NCBI GenBank assembly: GCA_016124255.1
Contig: WGOB01000017.1
Span: 1-64,000 of the forward strand
Direction: 5' to 3'
DNA: 64,000 nucleotides
From: Alphaproteobacteria bacterium
GTDB lineage: Bacteria > Pseudomonadota > Alphaproteobacteria > Caulobacterales > Aquidulcibacteraceae
The notes beneath the pieces are model-generated. The model did no database searches, was not told the origin of the DNA, and saw only the letters and a list, made by a program, of their open reading frames with translations. How positions within the stretch are numbered: the stretch's first letter is position 1; each line of letters starts with the position of its first letter. Positions 1 to 9,336 of the stretch are shown one piece after another. Made by a program: the position numbers and the translations under genes.

Positions 1-524
1 CACGCCATGATCGCTTCAAACGTCATCGGGCTTTCGCATAGCCCGCGGATCATCGCGTCGCGGCCGGCCTCGATGCGCTTGGCGATCGCGATTTCGCCTT
101 CGCGGGAGAGCAGCTCCACCGAGCCCATCTCGCGCAGATACATCCGCACCGGATCATCGGTCCGGTCGGCGTCTTCGCGCGTGTTGGTGACCGGGGGCTT
201 GCCGTCTTCGCGCGCGGCGACGGCGGTGGAGGCGGCCTCGTCCTGGTCGGCGGCCTCTTCTTCGCTGTCGACGACATTGATGCCCATGTCGTTGAGCTGG
301 GACATCACGTCTTCGATCTGGTCGGCGCTGAACTCTTCCGAGGGCAGCACTTTGTTGAGCTCTTCGTGCGTGACGAAGCCGCGCGCCTTGGCGGCCTTGA
401 TCATCTTCTTCACCGCAGCGTCGGAGAGATCGAGGATCGGGCCGTCGGCGGCCTCTTCTTTCTCGACGGTCTGTTCGTCAGTCTTGGTCATGCCTTTTCC
501 CTTGGCCCGCACTTTTCCGGTCAT
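1..524 (-). CDS. rpoD: RNA polymerase sigma-70 factor RpoD, N-terminal part (gene runs off the left edge)
   Basis: Minus-strand translation MTKTDEQTVEKEEAADGPILDLSDAAVKKMIKAAKARGFVTHEELNKVLPSEEFSADQIEDVMSQLNDMGINVVD...DDPVRMYLREMGSVELLSREGEIAIAKRIEAGRDAMIRGLCESP. Start is either 524 (ATGA overlap with dnaG stop) or 491. Confidence 0.93.
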   Translation of the reverse strand, partial: MTGKVRAKGKGMTKTDEQTVEKEEAADGPILDLSDAAVKKMIKAAKARGFVTHEELNKVLPSEEFSADQIEDVMSQLNDMGINVVDSEEEAADQDEAASTAVAAREDGKPPVTNTREDADRTDDPVRMYLREMGSVELLSREGEIAIAKRIEAGRDAMIRGLCESPMTFEAIMA

Positions 525-2572
525 GTCTCGTCTTCTTCTTGTTCGGCGCCGTCGCTGGCGTTGCGGCTGACGCGGAGCGCGTCGGCTGCGGCGCGAAGGC
601 GGTCCTTCAACAATTCCTGAGCCCGCGCCATCGCGTCGGCGTCGTCGTCGACCCGGTCGCGCAGCGCGCGCGCTTCATCGCGGGCGGCGGCTGCGGCGAG
701 CCCTTCGCCGACGCCAGCCTCCCACTCGTCTTCCTGGCGCCCGCTGATCGGGCGCGGGCGCGCGGCCTGCGTCTTGAACGCGGCGCGGCGCGCCACGCGC
801 GCTCCGGTCTCGCCGGCGGCGGCGAAATTCGTCTCCGAGCCGTCGGGCGCCGCGAGCCTCAACCAGTCGCCCTCCCAATCCTCAGCTGAAAGTTTCGGGC
901 GCGGCCACTGCTGCAAACGGGCTGCGGCGCGCAATTCTCCCAGTTGGCGGAGATGGAGGCTGACGCTCGCCCGGTCAATGCTTCGCCCCTCGAACCACAG
1001 CGTCAAAAGCGCCGATTTTATCCGCTCGAGGTCGCCGTCGCGCGTTGCGATCTGGGCCAGCGGGTCTGCACCGCGGTCCAGCACCTGGGGATGATCAACC
1101 GCAAGGCGCAAAATTCGCTCCAGATGCGAATCCCGCCGCGCCGCCGTCAGCGCCCGCAGCTCGGCCGTGGGTTGCGGCGGGGGAGCGTAGCGTCCGCCGC
1201 GCCGCGGGTCCCCGCCACGCGCTTGGCGCGCTCCACGATCGCCCCGCTGCGCCGGCGCCCAGGCCTCGTTCAGCGCCGCGTCTGCGCGCGCGAGCAGCTC
1301 GCGCATGTACCAGCGGCGGGTCTCTTCGTCCGCGATCCGGCCTGCCGCCGCGCGCAGCCTGTGCTTGAAATCGGCTTTCGCTTCAGGGCTGGAGAGGGGG
1401 CTGCGCCCGCGCTCCCGTTCGAACAGCGCCGTCGCCGCCGGCGCCGCCGCGGCCAGGACGCCCTTCAAGCCCTCCGCGCCGGCCCGCCGGAACACGTCGT
1501 CTGGGTCCTCGTCCGGCGGCAGCAGCGCGATCCGCACCGTCCGCCCTGGCCCGAGATGCGGCAGCGCCAGATCGAGCGCCCGGCTCGCCGCGCGCTGGCC
1601 GGCCGCGTCGCCGTCGAAGCACAGCACCGGCGCCCCGCCCGCGCGCCAGACCAGCTGCAGCTGGTCCTCCGTCAGCGCCGTGCCCATCGGCGCAACCGCC
1701 GCGATCCCCGCCCGCTCGAACGCGACGACGTCGAAATAGCCCTCCGCGACCACCAGCCCCGTCTCGTCGTTGGCCTTGGATTTCGCGAGGATTTCGCGCG
1801 CCTGCTTGAGCCGGTAGAGGGTGCGGCTCTTGGAAAAGAGCGGCGTCTCGGGGGAGTTGATGTATTTCGCCGGCTGGTTCGGATCGAGCGTGCGCCCGCC
1901 GAACGCGATCAGCCGCCCCGAGGAATCCGCGATCTCGAACGTGACCCGGTCGCGGAACGCGTCGATCGCGCGCTTGCCGTCCTCCGGCGGCTTCATCAGC
2001 CCGGCTTCACTCAGCTCCTCGGGCCGGAACTCGCCCTTTAGCCGCTCCGTCAGCCAGGTCCACGCGCCGTTCTCATGCGGGCCGGGCGCATAGCCGATCC
2101 CGAACCGCGCGCAGGTCTCCGCGTCGAACCCGCGCCCCTGGAGATAGGCCCGCGCCGCGCGCCCCTCCGGCCCCCGCAGCGCCTCCGCATAGAGCGCGCC
2201 TGCGCGCGCCATCGCCGCCTGCAGGCGCTTGCGGCGATCCGCGGTTTCCTTGTCCTCGCGTTCCGCCGCGGGCAGCGCCACGCCGTTTTGTTCCGCGATG
2301 CGCGTCACCGCCTCCGGGAACGTCCCGCCTTCCAGCTTCATCGAGAGCGTGAAGATATCGCCGCTTTCGCCGCAGCCGAAGCATTTGTAGATGCCGCGCG
2401 CGTCCAGCACATGGAAGCTGGCGGACTTCTCATGGTGGAACGGGCAGCACGCCCAGTAATCGCCCTTGCCGGGCTGGCTCTTGCGCTTGTCCCAGGCCAG
2501 ATGCCGGCTGGCGTAGCCGACGATCGAGGCGCGGTCGCGCAAGGTCCGCAGGAAGTCGTCTGAGAACCGCAT
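521..2572 (-). CDS. dnaG: DNA primase DnaG
   Basis: MRFSDDFLRTLRDRASIV...; CHC2-type zinc finger CCPFHHEKSASFHVLDARGIYKCFGCGESGD; Toprim motif (VVAEGYFDVVAF). The ORF-track start at 3370 is an antisense extension. Confidence 0.95.
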   Translation of the reverse strand: MRFSDDFLRTLRDRASIVGYASRHLAWDKRKSQPGKGDYWACCPFHHEKSASFHVLDARGIYKCFGCGESGDIFTLSMKLEGGTFPEAVTRIAEQNGVALPAAEREDKETADRRKRLQAAMARAGALYAEALRGPEGRAARAYLQGRGFDAETCARFGIGYAPGPHENGAWTWLTERLKGEFRPEELSEAGLMKPPEDGKRAIDAFRDRVTFEIADSSGRLIAFGGRTLDPNQPAKYINSPETPLFSKSRTLYRLKQAREILAKSKANDETGLVVAEGYFDVVAFERAGIAAVAPMGTALTEDQLQLVWRAGGAPVLCFDGDAAGQRAASRALDLALPHLGPGRTVRIALLPPDEDPDDVFRRAGAEGLKGVLAAAAPAATALFERERGRSPLSSPEAKADFKHRLRAAAGRIADEETRRWYMRELLARADAALNEAWAPAQRGDRGARQARGGDPRRGGRYAPPPQPTAELRALTAARRDSHLERILRLAVDHPQVLDRGADPLAQIATRDGDLERIKSALLTLWFEGRSIDRASVSLHLRQLGELRAAARLQQWPRPKLSAEDWEGDWLRLAAPDGSETNFAAAGETGARVARRAAFKTQAARPRPISGRQEDEWEAGVGEGLAAAAARDEARALRDRVDDDADAMARAQELLKDRLRAAADALRVSRNASDGAEQEEDET

Positions 2573-2600
2573 CCAGGCGTAGGGCTCCGGGGAAGCCCAT

Positions 2601-2606
2601 ATTATA
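2601..2606 (-). promoter_or_regulatory. Possible -10 element upstream of dnaG-rpoD
   Basis: Minus-strand TATAAT (CGGTGTATAATATGGG) 29 nt upstream of the dnaG start. No convincing -35 found. Confidence 0.3.
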
Positions 2607-2797
2607 CACCGATTCGGATTCGCCCCTGACGCGCAAGCGTTTTTTGCACGGCGGCGTACGCCGCGCCAACGCGATCGTGATCGGTCGAGACGCTCCGCAT
2701 ACGGCGCTTTTGCCCCAATTTCGGCTTGGTTCTCAGGCGGATCGTGCGCGTCAGTTCGGCCTGCAGCAGGCGGGCCCCGAAAAGCGGGAGAATCTCG

Positions 2798-3529
2798 ATG
2801 CGCTCTTTGATCGCCGCAACCGCGCTCACCGCGGCCGCCATCGCCGCGCCGTCGGCGGCGCAGGCCCAGTCCGCACACGCCGGCCATCACGCGATGCTGG
2901 AAGGCGCGATGCTCACCATCACCGCCGAAGGCGAGATCGAAGCCGCGCCCGACATGGCCATGATCAATCTGGGCGTCACCACCGAGGGCGAAAGCGCCCA
3001 GGCCGCGCTCTCCGCCAACGCCCAGCGCATGACCGCGCTCTCCCAATCGCTGCGCCGCGCCGGGATCGCCGAACGCGACATCCAGACCTCGAACGTCTCG
3101 GTGAATCCCCAATACGTCTACCAGGAAGGCCAGGCGCCCCGCATCAGCGGCTACCAGGCGCAGAACATGGTCGCGGTCAAAGTGCGCAATCTGGATAATC
3201 TCGGCCGCGTAATCGACGCGTCCGTCGCCGCCGGAGGCACCAACGTGAACGGCGTTTCGTTCGGCCTGGAAGAACCCGAGCCCCGCCTCGATGAAGCCCG
3301 CCGCGAAGCCATGAGCCGCGCCCGCGCCCGCGCCGATCTCTACGCGCAGGCGGCCGGCATGCAGGTGCATCGCATCATCGCCATCACCGAAGGCTACGCG
3401 CAGACGCCGCCGATCCCAATGCCGATGATGGCGCGCATGGAATCGATGGACGCGCAGGCGAACACGCCCATTTCCCCGGGCGAAATCCGCACCGCCGCCA
3501 CCGTCACCGTCGTGTTCGAGCTGCGCTGA
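2798..3529 (+). CDS. SIMPL domain-containing (DUF541) periplasmic protein
   Basis: Signal peptide MRSLIAATALTAAAIAAPSAAQAQ; SIMPL pattern LTITAEGEIEAAPDMAMINLGVTTEGESAQAAL. Confidence 0.85.
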   Translation: MRSLIAATALTAAAIAAPSAAQAQSAHAGHHAMLEGAMLTITAEGEIEAAPDMAMINLGVTTEGESAQAALSANAQRMTALSQSLRRAGIAERDIQTSNVSVNPQYVYQEGQAPRISGYQAQNMVAVKVRNLDNLGRVIDASVAAGGTNVNGVSFGLEEPEPRLDEARREAMSRARARADLYAQAAGMQVHRIIAITEGYAQTPPIPMPMMARMESMDAQANTPISPGEIRTAATVTVVFELR

Positions 3530-3539
3530 CGCAGCAGGT

Positions 3540-3926
3540 CTACGTCAGCGTCGCGACGAGATAGAGCGCGAACAGACTGACGATGATCGCATCGATGATC
3601 GCCGCGAGGAACGCTTGCCCCTGTGCAAAGCGCACCCCGTGCGAAAACACCATCGTCACAAAATGCAGCTTTCCGACGCCCGACAAGATCAGCGCAGCCG
3701 GGCGATAGGCGGGTGCAACGAACGCGGCGTAAAGCAGGAACAGCGCCGTCAGCGACACCACGAGCCCCCAGCTGCGCACCGCCAGGAGCACGCCGGCGCC
3801 GTCCGTCTCCTCGCCGAACAGCGTGCGCATTGCCGCCCTGGGCGCGACGATCGCCTGCGCCAGCGACAGCGTCAGCAATCCGGCCGCCAGCATGATCCAC
3901 TGAATGTTTTCAACGATCAGGCCCAT
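3540..3926 (-). CDS. Small multi-pass membrane protein, unknown function
   Basis: 128 aa ORF with about four hydrophobic segments. Confidence 0.7.
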   Translation of the reverse strand: MGLIVENIQWIMLAAGLLTLSLAQAIVAPRAAMRTLFGEETDGAGVLLAVRSWGLVVSLTALFLLYAAFVAPAYRPAALILSGVGKLHFVTMVFSHGVRFAQGQAFLAAIIDAIIVSLFALYLVATLT

Positions 3927-3973
3927 CGCGCGCGTCCTCCCGCGCGCGTTCTAACGCAACAGACGCAGTCGCG

Positions 3974-4903
3974 CTAAGCCGTAACCGGCGTGGCCAGCGG
4001 CTCGCCGGCGAAGTGGCGGCGCAAATTCTCCGCCACCAGCCGCCCCGACGCGATGATGGAATCGCGCGTGCCGCCCGCGAGGTGAGGGGTAAGCGTGACG
4101 TTCGGAACATCGCTCCAGCGCGCCGCCGGCGTCGGCTCCTCCGCGAACACGTCGAGCCCCGCGCCATAAAGCGCGCGCGCCTTGAGCGCTTCGATCAGCG
4201 CGTCTTCGTCCACCACGGAGCCGCGCGAGACATTGATCAGCACGCCCTCCGCGCCGAGCGCTGCGATGATGCGCGCGTCGATCAGCTTCTCGGTTGACGC
4301 GTCCGCGCGGCACGCGACCGCGAGGATGTCCGCCCAGGTCGCCAGCGCAAGCAGATCGGCTTCGTACGGATACGGAACATCGTCCTTGGCGCGGGGGCCG
4401 TGCCAGCGCACCTCGAGCCCGAACGGCGCTGCGCGCGCCGCGATCGATGCGCCGATCGCGCCCATGCCCACGATCCCGAGCCTGCGCCCCTTCAGCGACC
4501 GCGGCCAGGCGAGGCCCTTGCGCCATTCGCCGGCGCGCACGAGCGCATCGCCCTTGGCGATGTCGCGCGTCACCGAAAGCAGGAGCCCCATCGCAACGTC
4601 GGCGACGTCCTCGTTGTTGATGCTCGGGCAATTGGTCAACGCCACGCCGCGCGCCTTGAGCGCTGCGGGATCGAAGCCGTCATAGCCCGCGCCGAACGCT
4701 GCGATCAGTTTGAGCCCCGTCAGCGCATCCATCAGGTCCCCCGGGATCGGATGCGAGCCGATCACCACCGCCGCCTCCAGCGTGGGCGCGACGTCGCGCA
4801 GGAACGCCGCGCGGTTTTCATCCGCAGGCGGATGAACCACGTCGAATGCGCCCAAGAGGCCCTCAAGCCCCGGCAGCATCGCCAGTACGCGCGGTTTCGT
4901 CAT
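3974..4903 (-). CDS. D-isomer-specific 2-hydroxyacid dehydrogenase
   Basis: NAD-binding GxGxxG ([17 protein letters not shown]), [26 protein letters not shown]. Confidence 0.9.
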   Translation of the reverse strand: MTKPRVLAMLPGLEGLLGAFDVVHPPADENRAAFLRDVAPTLEAAVVIGSHPIPGDLMDALTGLKLIAAFGAGYDGFDPAALKARGVALTNCPSINNEDVADVAMGLLLSVTRDIAKGDALVRAGEWRKGLAWPRSLKGRRLGIVGMGAIGASIAARAAPFGLEVRWHGPRAKDDVPYPYEADLLALATWADILAVACRADASTEKLIDARIIAALGAEGVLINVSRGSVVDEDALIEALKARALYGAGLDVFAEEPTPAARWSDVPNVTLTPHLAGGTRDSIIASGRLVAENLRRHFAGEPLATPVTA

Positions 4904-6102
4904 GCCTTCTTCCGCTTGTCCATCGCCGCCGCGAACCGCTGGAAGAGATAATGGCTGTCCTGCGGGCCCGGCGAGGCTTCCGGGTGATATTGCACCGAGA
5001 ACACCGGCTTGCCTTCCAGTTCGATCCCGCAATTGGAGCCGTCGAACAGCGAGACGTGCGTCTCCTTCACCCCCGCCGGCAGCGTTTCGGAATCCACCGC
5101 GAAGCCGTGATTCATCGACACGATCTCGACCTTGCCCGTCGTCAGGTCTTTCACCGGGTGGTTCGCGCCATGATGGCCCTGGCTCATTTTCTTCGTCTTG
5201 GCGCCGAGCGCCAGCCCGAGCATCTGGTGCCCGAGGCACACGCCCATCACCGGCACGCCCGCTTCCACCAGCTTGCGAATCTGCGGCGCCGCGTACGTCC
5301 CCGTCGCCGCCGGATCGCCGGGTCCGTTGGAGAGCAGCACGCCGTCCGGCGCGTGCGCGAGAGCGTCCTCCGCCGTCGCGTCCGCCGGCAGCACGATGCA
5401 GCGCGCCCCCACGTCGCCAAGCGCGCGCAGGATGTTCCGCTTCACCCCATAATCGAACACCGCCACCGTGAACCGCGCGTCGCTGATCGCGCCGACGCCC
5501 TCCGGCCACCGCCACCGCGTTTCTTCAACGCGATAGGTCTGGCGCGTGGTTACGTCCTTCGCCAGGTCGAGCCCCTCAAGCCCGCTCCACGCCTGCGCCT
5601 GCGCCCGCAGCGCGTCGAGATCAAACGCGCCCTGGGGATCATGCGCGATCACGCCGTTCGGCATCCCGCGCTCCCGGATCCGCCGCGTCAGCGCGCGCGT
5701 GTCGATCCCGGCCAGCGCGATCACCCCGCGCTTCGCCAGCCAGGCGTCGAGGCTGTCTTCCGCGCGCCAGTTCGACGGCGCCGTGGGGGCCGCGCGAAAG
5801 ATCGCGCCGCGCGCGGCCGCCGCCGCCGCCGGCGAACTCGCCTCGATATCCACAGCATTCGCGCCCACGTTGCCGACATGCGGGAAGGTGAAGGCGATGA
5901 TCTGCGCCGCGTAGGAAGGGTCTGTCAGAATTTCCTGGTAGCCCGTCATCGCGGTGTTGAAGCACACCTCCCCGACGGCGGCGCCAGCGGCGCCCAAGCC
6001 CTGGCCCAGGAACACGGCGCCGTCGGCTAACACCAGGGCGCCGGTAGGCTTTTTAGCGTCCAAGCCGCGCGCCACGCTCTGTGCTCCCTGGCGTCCGTCC
6101 AC
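4900..6102 (-). CDS. carA: Carbamoyl-phosphate synthase small subunit
   Basis: [18 protein letters not shown]...[35 protein letters not shown]; GATase [31 protein letters not shown]. Confidence 0.96.
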   Translation of the reverse strand: MDGRQGAQSVARGLDAKKPTGALVLADGAVFLGQGLGAAGAAVGEVCFNTAMTGYQEILTDPSYAAQIIAFTFPHVGNVGANAVDIEASSPAAAAAARGAIFRAAPTAPSNWRAEDSLDAWLAKRGVIALAGIDTRALTRRIRERGMPNGVIAHDPQGAFDLDALRAQAQAWSGLEGLDLAKDVTTRQTYRVEETRWRWPEGVGAISDARFTVAVFDYGVKRNILRALGDVGARCIVLPADATAEDALAHAPDGVLLSNGPGDPAATGTYAAPQIRKLVEAGVPVMGVCLGHQMLGLALGAKTKKMSQGHHGANHPVKDLTTGKVEIVSMNHGFAVDSETLPAGVKETHVSLFDGSNCGIELEGKPVFSVQYHPEASPGPQDSHYLFQRFAAAMDKRKKA

Positions 6103-6350
6103 GCGGGCGCCGCTGACGCCCGGGCTGCGGGCAAACGGCGGCGTGATAGGGAGCGTCGCGCGTCAAGTCAAAGAAACTCCACGAATCGCGGGTGGAACCG
6201 CTCGCGGAAGAGTTGCGGCTTGGGCGCCTGCAACGCCGGGTGCGTCGAATCTCGGCGCCAAAAGCGCTTGCGAGAACGCCCTCGGAATTTGATTGAACCG
6301 CGCATTGGCGGGTGTCTGAAGATTCAGTAAGGTTTATCTTGGTTAACGCG

Positions 6351-8519
6351 ATGGGTGGTTTCCGACTGGCCGGGCTGATCGGCGCGCTGCTGGGCGGCGC
6401 GCTTCTTGGCGCGTGCCAGCCGCAGGGCGCAGCCGACGCCACCGGCGGCCGCGAACTTATCGCCCGCGCGGCGCTGTTCGGCGATCCCGCGCGCGCCAGC
6501 GCCGCCATCAGCCCGGACGGGACGCTGCTCGCGTTCATCGCGCCTTATGAGGGACGGCCCAACATCTGGACCGCGCCGATCGCCGATCCCGCCGCCGCCG
6601 CGCCATTGACCACCCTGGCCGAGCCGGGCGTGCGCCGCTTCCGTTGGGCCGAGACCAGCCGGCAGGTCCTGTTCTTCCAGGACCAGGGCGGCGACGAGAA
6701 TTGGCGCCTCTTCGCCGTCGACGTCGCCACCCACGAAACCCGCCCGCTTTCGCCCGAAGGCGCGCGCGCCACGATCATGAACACCAGCGGGTCCGAGCCG
6801 AACGTGGCGCTGGTGATGATCAATGACCGCGACCCCGCCTGGGCCGATCTCTACCGCGTCGACATTCTGACCGGCGAACGCACGCTCCTTGAGCGCAATA
6901 CCCGCCGCTTCACCCGCTACATCGCCGACCGCGACAATCGCGTGCGCCTGGCGCGCCGCGCGCTTCTGAACGGCGCCGCCGAAATCTGGTCGCGCAGCGC
7001 CGACGGCGCCTGGAGCCCGTTCTACGAGGTGCCGCTCGATTTCGGCGCCAACACCGAGGTCATCGGCTTCGAGGAAGACCCGATGTTCTTCCTGATGTTC
7101 GACTCGGTGAACCGCAACACCGCCGCGCTCGTGCGCGTGAACATCGACACCGGCGAACGCGAAATCCTCGGGCAAAGCACCAGCGCCGACGTCACCGGCG
7201 TCTGGCTCAATCCCGCCACCGGCCAGGCGCAGGCCTATTCGTTCGAGTATCTCCGCCGGGAATGGCGCGGGCTCACCGATGCGGCGCGCGCCGATCTTGC
7301 GCTGCTCGACGAGCGCCTCACCGGCGATGCGCGCGTGCTCAGCCGCTCCAACGACGATCGCTTCTGGATCGTGCAGGAGGAGGCGCCGCGCAATCCCGGC
7401 GTCACCTGGCTCTATGATCGCAGCGGCCCGCGCGGCGAGGAATTGCGCGAGATCTTCGTGAACCGCCCCGCGCTGAGCGGGCGTCAGCTCGCGCGCATGA
7501 TCCCGCTCGAACTGCCCGCGCGAGACGGCCTGACGCTGGTCTCCTACCTCACGCTCCCGCCTGGCGCGGATTCAAATGACGATGGCCGCCCCGATCAGCC
7601 CCTGCCGATGGTGGTGGTGGCGCGCGACGATCCCTGGTCGCGTGAATCCTTCGGCTTCAATCCGGTGCATCAATGGCTGGCCAGCCGCGGCTACGCGGCG
7701 CTGAGCGTCAACGTCCGCGGATCGCCGGGCTTCGGCATCGGCTTCATGAAAGCCGGCACGCGCGAACTCGGCGGCAAAATGCAGGAGGATTTGAGCGACG
7801 CAGTGGCCTGGGCCGTGGCCCAGGGCGTGGCGCGCGAAGACGGCGTCGCCATCATGGGCCAATGGTTCGGCGGCTACGCCGCGCTCGCAGGCCTGGCCTT
7901 CACGCCGGACGCCTACGCCTGCGGCGTCAGCCTTGCCGCCCCGGCGGACCTGGCCGAGGTGTTGACCGCAATTCCCCCGCACTGGGAGGCCTATCGCGCC
8001 GAGCTCTACGCCCGCATTGGCGATCCGGGCCGCGACGCGGTGCTGCTGCGCCAGCGTTCGCCGATCAACGGCGCGATCGCGCGCCCGCTTCTGATTGCGC
8101 ACGGCGCCCATGATCGGCGCGTGCCGCGTGCGGAATCCGATCGGCTCATGCAGCGCCTGTCGGGCCGCAACGCCGGCTTCGTCTATCTCCTGTATCCGGA
8201 TGAAGGCCACGCGCTGCGTCGCTGGCAGAACCGCTTGTCCTTCTACGCCGCCGCCGAGAATTTTCTCGCGCGCTGCCTCGGCGGCCCGGCCGAGCCGATG
8301 AGCGATGATTTCGTCGGCGCCTCGGCGCAGACGATGGCTGGCGGCGCCGTGATCAGCGGCCTGCGCGAGCTGGCGCCGCCGCCGCCGCGTCCGGCCGCCG
8401 CCCGCGCCAACGCTGCGCCGGACCCGGCGCCGGCGCCCCAGACGGCCCCTGCGGCGGCGCCGGACCGCGACGCCCCGATCGCCACTGCTCCGCGCCGCGA
8501 ACGCGATCCTAATCGTTAG
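6351..8519 (+). CDS. S9 family (prolyl oligopeptidase-like) peptidase, lipoprotein
   Basis: Lipobox LLGAC; C-terminal alpha/beta hydrolase region GFGIGFMKAGTRELGGKMQEDLSDAVAWAV and IMGQWFGGYAAL. The usual GxSxGG nucleophile Ser reads as Trp (GQWFGG). Confidence 0.85.
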   Translation: MGGFRLAGLIGALLGGALLGACQPQGAADATGGRELIARAALFGDPARASAAISPDGTLLAFIAPYEGRPNIWTAPIADPAAAAPLTTLAEPGVRRFRWAETSRQVLFFQDQGGDENWRLFAVDVATHETRPLSPEGARATIMNTSGSEPNVALVMINDRDPAWADLYRVDILTGERTLLERNTRRFTRYIADRDNRVRLARRALLNGAAEIWSRSADGAWSPFYEVPLDFGANTEVIGFEEDPMFFLMFDSVNRNTAALVRVNIDTGEREILGQSTSADVTGVWLNPATGQAQAYSFEYLRREWRGLTDAARADLALLDERLTGDARVLSRSNDDRFWIVQEEAPRNPGVTWLYDRSGPRGEELREIFVNRPALSGRQLARMIPLELPARDGLTLVSYLTLPPGADSNDDGRPDQPLPMVVVARDDPWSRESFGFNPVHQWLASRGYAALSVNVRGSPGFGIGFMKAGTRELGGKMQEDLSDAVAWAVAQGVAREDGVAIMGQWFGGYAALAGLAFTPDAYACGVSLAAPADLAEVLTAIPPHWEAYRAELYARIGDPGRDAVLLRQRSPINGAIARPLLIAHGAHDRRVPRAESDRLMQRLSGRNAGFVYLLYPDEGHALRRWQNRLSFYAAAENFLARCLGGPAEPMSDDFVGASAQTMAGGAVISGLRELAPPPPRPAAARANAAPDPAPAPQTAPAAAPDRDAPIATAPRRERDPNR

Positions 8520-9013
8520 GGCAGGGTGAGAAGCTCGGCGCAGATCGCCTCGACGCCGGCCTGATCGATCGCGTCAAACGCGCCGAAATCGGCGCTGTCG
8601 ATGTCGAGGACGCCGGCAAGCGCGCCGTCGCGGTCGAACACCGGCGCCACGATCTCCGAATTCGACCGGGAATCGCAGGCGATGTGGCCGGGAAACGCAT
8701 GCACGTCCGCCACAACCTGCGTGCGCCGGGACGCTGCAGCCGCGCCGCACACGCCTTTGCCGAAGGGAATCCGCAGGCATCCGAGCGTGCCCTGATAGGG
8801 CCCCACCACTAGGTCCCCCGGCTTGTCCGGGTCGACGAGGTAAAATCCCGTCCACAGGAAACGCTCCGGGAACGCCTGCGCCAGCAATGACGCCGCACTC
8901 GCGTAGCGCGCGATCCGATTCGGCTCGCCCCCGATCACCGCGGCGATCTCGGCGCGGAGCGTTGCGTAGCGCGCGGCCTTGTCGGCCGGGAGAGCGAGGA
9001 TGCGTTCAGCCAT
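8516..9013 (-). CDS. msrC: GAF-domain free methionine-(R)-sulfoxide reductase-like protein
   Basis: FLWTGFYLVDP..LVVGPYQGTLGCLRIPFGKGVCGAAAASRRTQVVADVHAFPGHIACDSRSNSEIVAPVF, characteristic fRMsr motif set. Confidence 0.9.
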   Translation of the reverse strand: MAERILALPADKAARYATLRAEIAAVIGGEPNRIARYASAASLLAQAFPERFLWTGFYLVDPDKPGDLVVGPYQGTLGCLRIPFGKGVCGAAAASRRTQVVADVHAFPGHIACDSRSNSEIVAPVFDRDGALAGVLDIDSADFGAFDAIDQAGVEAICAELLTLP

Positions 9014-9336
9014 ACGCGCACTCAGGTAGAGTGCGCGGCGACGCCTGTGAACCGCTGCGCGCGCCCAAAACGACACAGTCCGGCGACGGAGCGAAAAAGC
9101 AGATGCGTTTCACTGTGTTGTGACCCCCGCGCGGCCTGCTATCGTGTTGGGTGGCGCATGCGGAGGCGGCCTGCGCGTTGCGCAGTCGCCGGGGAATCAG
9201 CGCTCAATGGGTCGCCGCGTGTGGGTGTGAAGTCGGGGCGAAACAGCCCAGACATAAATGAGCCATACCTGCCTGGGAGCACCGGGTCGGTCTGCTCGAT
9301 CCGGTGCGCCGCGTCTGAGGGTAGGGCGCAAGAGGA

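Noticed and set aside
944-2041. 365-aa + strand ORF opposite dnaG (and many similar long antisense ORFs, e.g. 15417-16718 -, 17952-19544 -, 37244-38851 +, 45267-48329 +, 58399-60090 -)
   Set aside because: Arg/Ala/Pro/His-rich translations lying antisense to clear genes. Long spurious ORFs are expected in very GC-rich DNA with a strong codon-position bias.
521-3370. 949-aa N-terminally extended DnaG
   Set aside because: The extension is antisense to the SIMPL gene (2798-3529). DnaG homology begins at MRFSDDFL (2572).
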